From positions 1-45,923 of the forward strand of contig JASEJN010000022.1 in assembly GCA_030016385.1 (NCBI GenBank): a stretch of 45,923 nt of DNA, written 5' to 3'. Position numbers and translations under genes: made by a program. Source of the DNA: Clostridiales bacterium. Lineage in GTDB: Bacteria; Bacillota; Clostridia; Clostridiales; Oxobacteraceae. The notes under the pieces are model-generated. The model ran no database searches. It was not told where the DNA came from and saw only the letters and a program-made list of their open reading frames with translations. This document shows, piece after piece, positions 44,103 to 45,923 of this stretch; within the stretch, counting starts at the first letter, position 1, and each line of letters starts with the position of its first letter.

Positions 44103-45539
44103 TTAATATGCCTTACCCCAATAGACCATATACTTTGCCTCTCTTCCACAGCAAACACATTTATCAGATATATGCTCCTGCTCAAACGGAATGCACCTCG
44201 ATGTAGTGCCCGCAATTTCCCTGATTTTATCTTCGCATTCCCTGTCACCGCACCACATGGCCTTTATAAACCCTGGTTTATTATCGGCAATATCTTTAAA
44301 CTGATCCATATCCAAAACCTTATATGTTTTTTTCTCCATATTTGCCTTTGCTTTGTTGTAAAGGGAATCGTGTACATCATCCAGCAGCTCTGCTACTTTC
44401 TCTTCAACTTCTTCCATCTTTACAAAAATTTTTTTCCTGCTGTCCCTTCTCACTAAAACCACCTGATCCTTTTCCACATCCTTAGGTCCTACCTCAAGGC
44501 GAACAGGTACGCCCTTCATTTCATACTCGCTAAATTTCCAGCCCGGCATCTTATCGCTCGTGTCGATTTTAACCCTTAAAATCTTTGACAATCTATCCTT
44601 TATTTCATTTGCCGCTTTTAGCACTCCTTCGATGTGCTGGGAAATAGGTATTATTACAACCTGAACGGGCGCAATTTTAGGAGGAAGTACAAGACCGCTG
44701 TCATCCCCGTGTGCCATGATTATAGCTCCTATTATCCTCGTTGACATTCCCCACGATGTTTCACTTGCATACTTAAGCTTCCCATCCTTATCCGTATACT
44801 GTATATTAAATACTTTTGCAAAGTTGTCTCCGAAATTGTGGGAAGTTGCTGCCTGAAGAGCTTTGCCGTCATGCATCATCGCTTCTATGGTATATGTGGC
44901 CCTCGCCCCTGCAAATTTCTCTTTTTCAGTTTTCTGTCCTTTAATAACAGGCATCGCAAGGTAATCTTTACAAAAGTCCGCATACAGGTTTAACATTTTT
45001 ATAGTCTCTTCTTCCGCTTCTTTCGGCAATGCATGAACCGTATGACCCTCCTGCCATAAAAACTCCGTCGTTCTTAAGAATGGCCGCGTAGTTTTCTCCC
45101 ACCTTACAACTGAGCACCACTGGTTATATAATTTTGGCAGATCATTATAGGACTGAACAATCTTTGCATAATGTTCACAGAAAAGCGTTTCAGAAGTAGG
45201 ACGAACACACAGCCTTTCCGTTAAATGCTCCGTCCCGCCTTGTGTAACCCATGCGACTTCAGGTGCAAAACCTTCGATATGTTCCTTTTCTTTAGCCAAA
45301 AGGCTCTCCGGTATGAACATAGGCATATATACATTTTCATGCCCTGTTTCTTTAAACCTTCTGTCAAGCTCCTTCTGTATATTTTCCCATATTGCATACC
45401 CATATGGGCGGATAACCATGCATCCTCTTACGCTGGAATAATCCGCAAGCTCCGCTTTCTTTACTATATCGGTATACCATTTTGCAAAATCTTCATCCAT
45501 CGATGTTATTGCTTCTACAAATTTTTTTTCTTTCGCCAT
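44103..45539 (-). CDS. proS: Prolyl-tRNA synthetase (short, archaeal/eukaryote-type, ProS type 3)
   Basis: Charges tRNA-Pro. 478 aa, lacking the editing insertion of the long bacterial form. Class II motif 2 ([22 protein letters not shown]) and motif 3 region ([29 protein letters not shown]) are clear. The anticodon-binding domain and a C-terminal zinc-binding domain follow (Cys residues in [11 protein letters not shown] and [11 protein letters not shown]). The protein ends in KAY, as in this subgroup. Behind AAGGAG and a T-box leader, so its expression should follow the charging state of tRNA-Pro. Confidence 0.96.
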   Translation of the reverse strand: MAKEKKFVEAITSMDEDFAKWYTDIVKKAELADYSSVRGCMVIRPYGYAIWENIQKELDRRFKETGHENVYMPMFIPESLLAKEKEHIEGFAPEVAWVTQGGTEHLTERLCVRPTSETLFCEHYAKIVQSYNDLPKLYNQWCSVVRWEKTTRPFLRTTEFLWQEGHTVHALPKEAEEETIKMLNLYADFCKDYLAMPVIKGQKTEKEKFAGARATYTIEAMMHDGKALQAATSHNFGDNFAKVFNIQYTDKDGKLKYASETSWGMSTRIIGAIIMAHGDDSGLVLPPKIAPVQVVIIPISQHIEGVLKAANEIKDRLSKILRVKIDTSDKMPGWKFSEYEMKGVPVRLEVGPKDVEKDQVVLVRRDSRKKIFVKMEEVEEKVAELLDDVHDSLYNKAKANMEKKTYKVLDMDQFKDIADNKPGFIKAMWCGDRECEDKIREIAGTTSRCIPFEQEHISDKCVCCGREAKYMVYWGKAY

Positions 45540-45592
45540 AATTAAATTCTCCTTACATAAAATATTAGAAAATTTCCTTTTTTATAATAAAT

Positions 45593-45870
45593 AAAAAAAG
45601 CTTCATGCCCCCAAAGGGACCGAAGCTTCGGCGTTACCACCCCAGTTAATATATCAAAGTATAAAACTAAACAAAATCTACCCGATATATCCTCTCAAAA
45701 TTTATAACGGCAAATCCCGCTGCAGATTAAAATCAACCGGTGCAGAGCTCAAAGGTGGGTTCAAAACAAGCTTTTTAAGGTCTCTCAGCAAAAACCCTTT
45801 TCTGTAAAAAAGCATTAATCTCTACTATTCCTCTTCACAGCCTATCAATTATTAAAACTTTTTTATTTAA
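45593..45870 (-). promoter_or_regulatory. T-box riboswitch leader of proS
   Basis: On the minus strand the T-box core GGGTGGTAACGCC lies at 45630-45643; its TGGT can pair with the ACCA end of uncharged tRNA-Pro. The terminator pairs GCTTCGGTCCC with GGGGGCATGAAGC (45600-45626), followed by seven Ts (45593-45599). The stem I region contains AGGAATAGTAGAGA and GCTGAGAGACC. A proline specifier is probably in GAACCCACCTTT (45751-45762), but I cannot fix which CCN triplet is used. The 5' boundary is approximate. Nothing else is visible up to 45923. Confidence 0.85.
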
Positions 45871-45923
45871 TTAACTCGTTGTGCTAGCTTTTTTACTGGT
45901 AAAAATTGCGAATGAAAAACCCC

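Overview
The window looks like the chromosome of a low-GC, strictly anaerobic member of the Clostridia. Supporting signs are the AT-rich intergenic DNA, strong AGGAGG-type ribosome binding sites, a quinone-independent PyrD/PyrK pair, a hybrid-cluster protein, T-box and PyrR RNA leaders, and several Lpl-type sugar transporters. Almost all genes lie on the minus strand. The exceptions are an XRE regulator (6865-8055), a Crp/Fnr regulator (17551-18225) and a DegV protein (42901-43734). The left edge is inside the 5' end of a 16S rRNA gene, so the window starts at an rRNA operon.

Layout, left to right. 1-2.8 kb: 16S rRNA with promoter and boxA, tRNA-Asn, then lysS and greA behind a consensus promoter and a ~315-nt structured leader. 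3.2-6.5 kb: a secreted repeat protein, then dus, coaX and an ECF S-component (probable pantothenate uptake) with its own structured leader. 6.8-8.7 kb: an HTH protein with a GSGD-repeat solenoid, convergent with two tiny membrane-protein genes that both look frameshifted in homopolymers. 8.9-14.75 kb: a full pyrBICFKDE operon with a PyrR attenuator and an extra palindrome inside its promoter. 14.8-18.2 kb: a stand-alone HIRAN protein, gene debris, and the divergent hcp / Crp-family pair around a perfect palindrome. 18.2-21.5 kb: a SWIM-SNF2 helicase.

21.9-42.6 kb is a carbohydrate-uptake block with three ABC importers. The first is LplB-LplC-binding protein with a FAD oxidoreductase and a membrane-bound AraC sensor. 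The second is an Opp-type importer (binding protein, two permeases, two ATPases). The third is a GH4 enzyme with an LplA-B-C set, an arrangement like lplABCD; its CHGV motif suggests uronides. birA sits between the second and third. 42.9-45.9 kb: degV, a small Tyr-rich protein, and proS under a T-box.

The least ordinary material is between genes. Two families of short repeats are scattered here: one has three copies at 501, 6568 and 8851, the other has copies at 21568, 37015 and an inverted partial at 42714. There is also a ~104-nt 5' fragment of a group IIC-like intron just behind a terminator hairpin (25541-25644). Several long leaders and intercistronic hairpins match no RNA class I can name. 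I do not see a CRISPR array, phage, conjugative element, intact transposase or obvious defence island. The best candidates for something undescribed are the panT-coaX leader, the greA-lysS leader, the HTH-solenoid protein and the repeat families.
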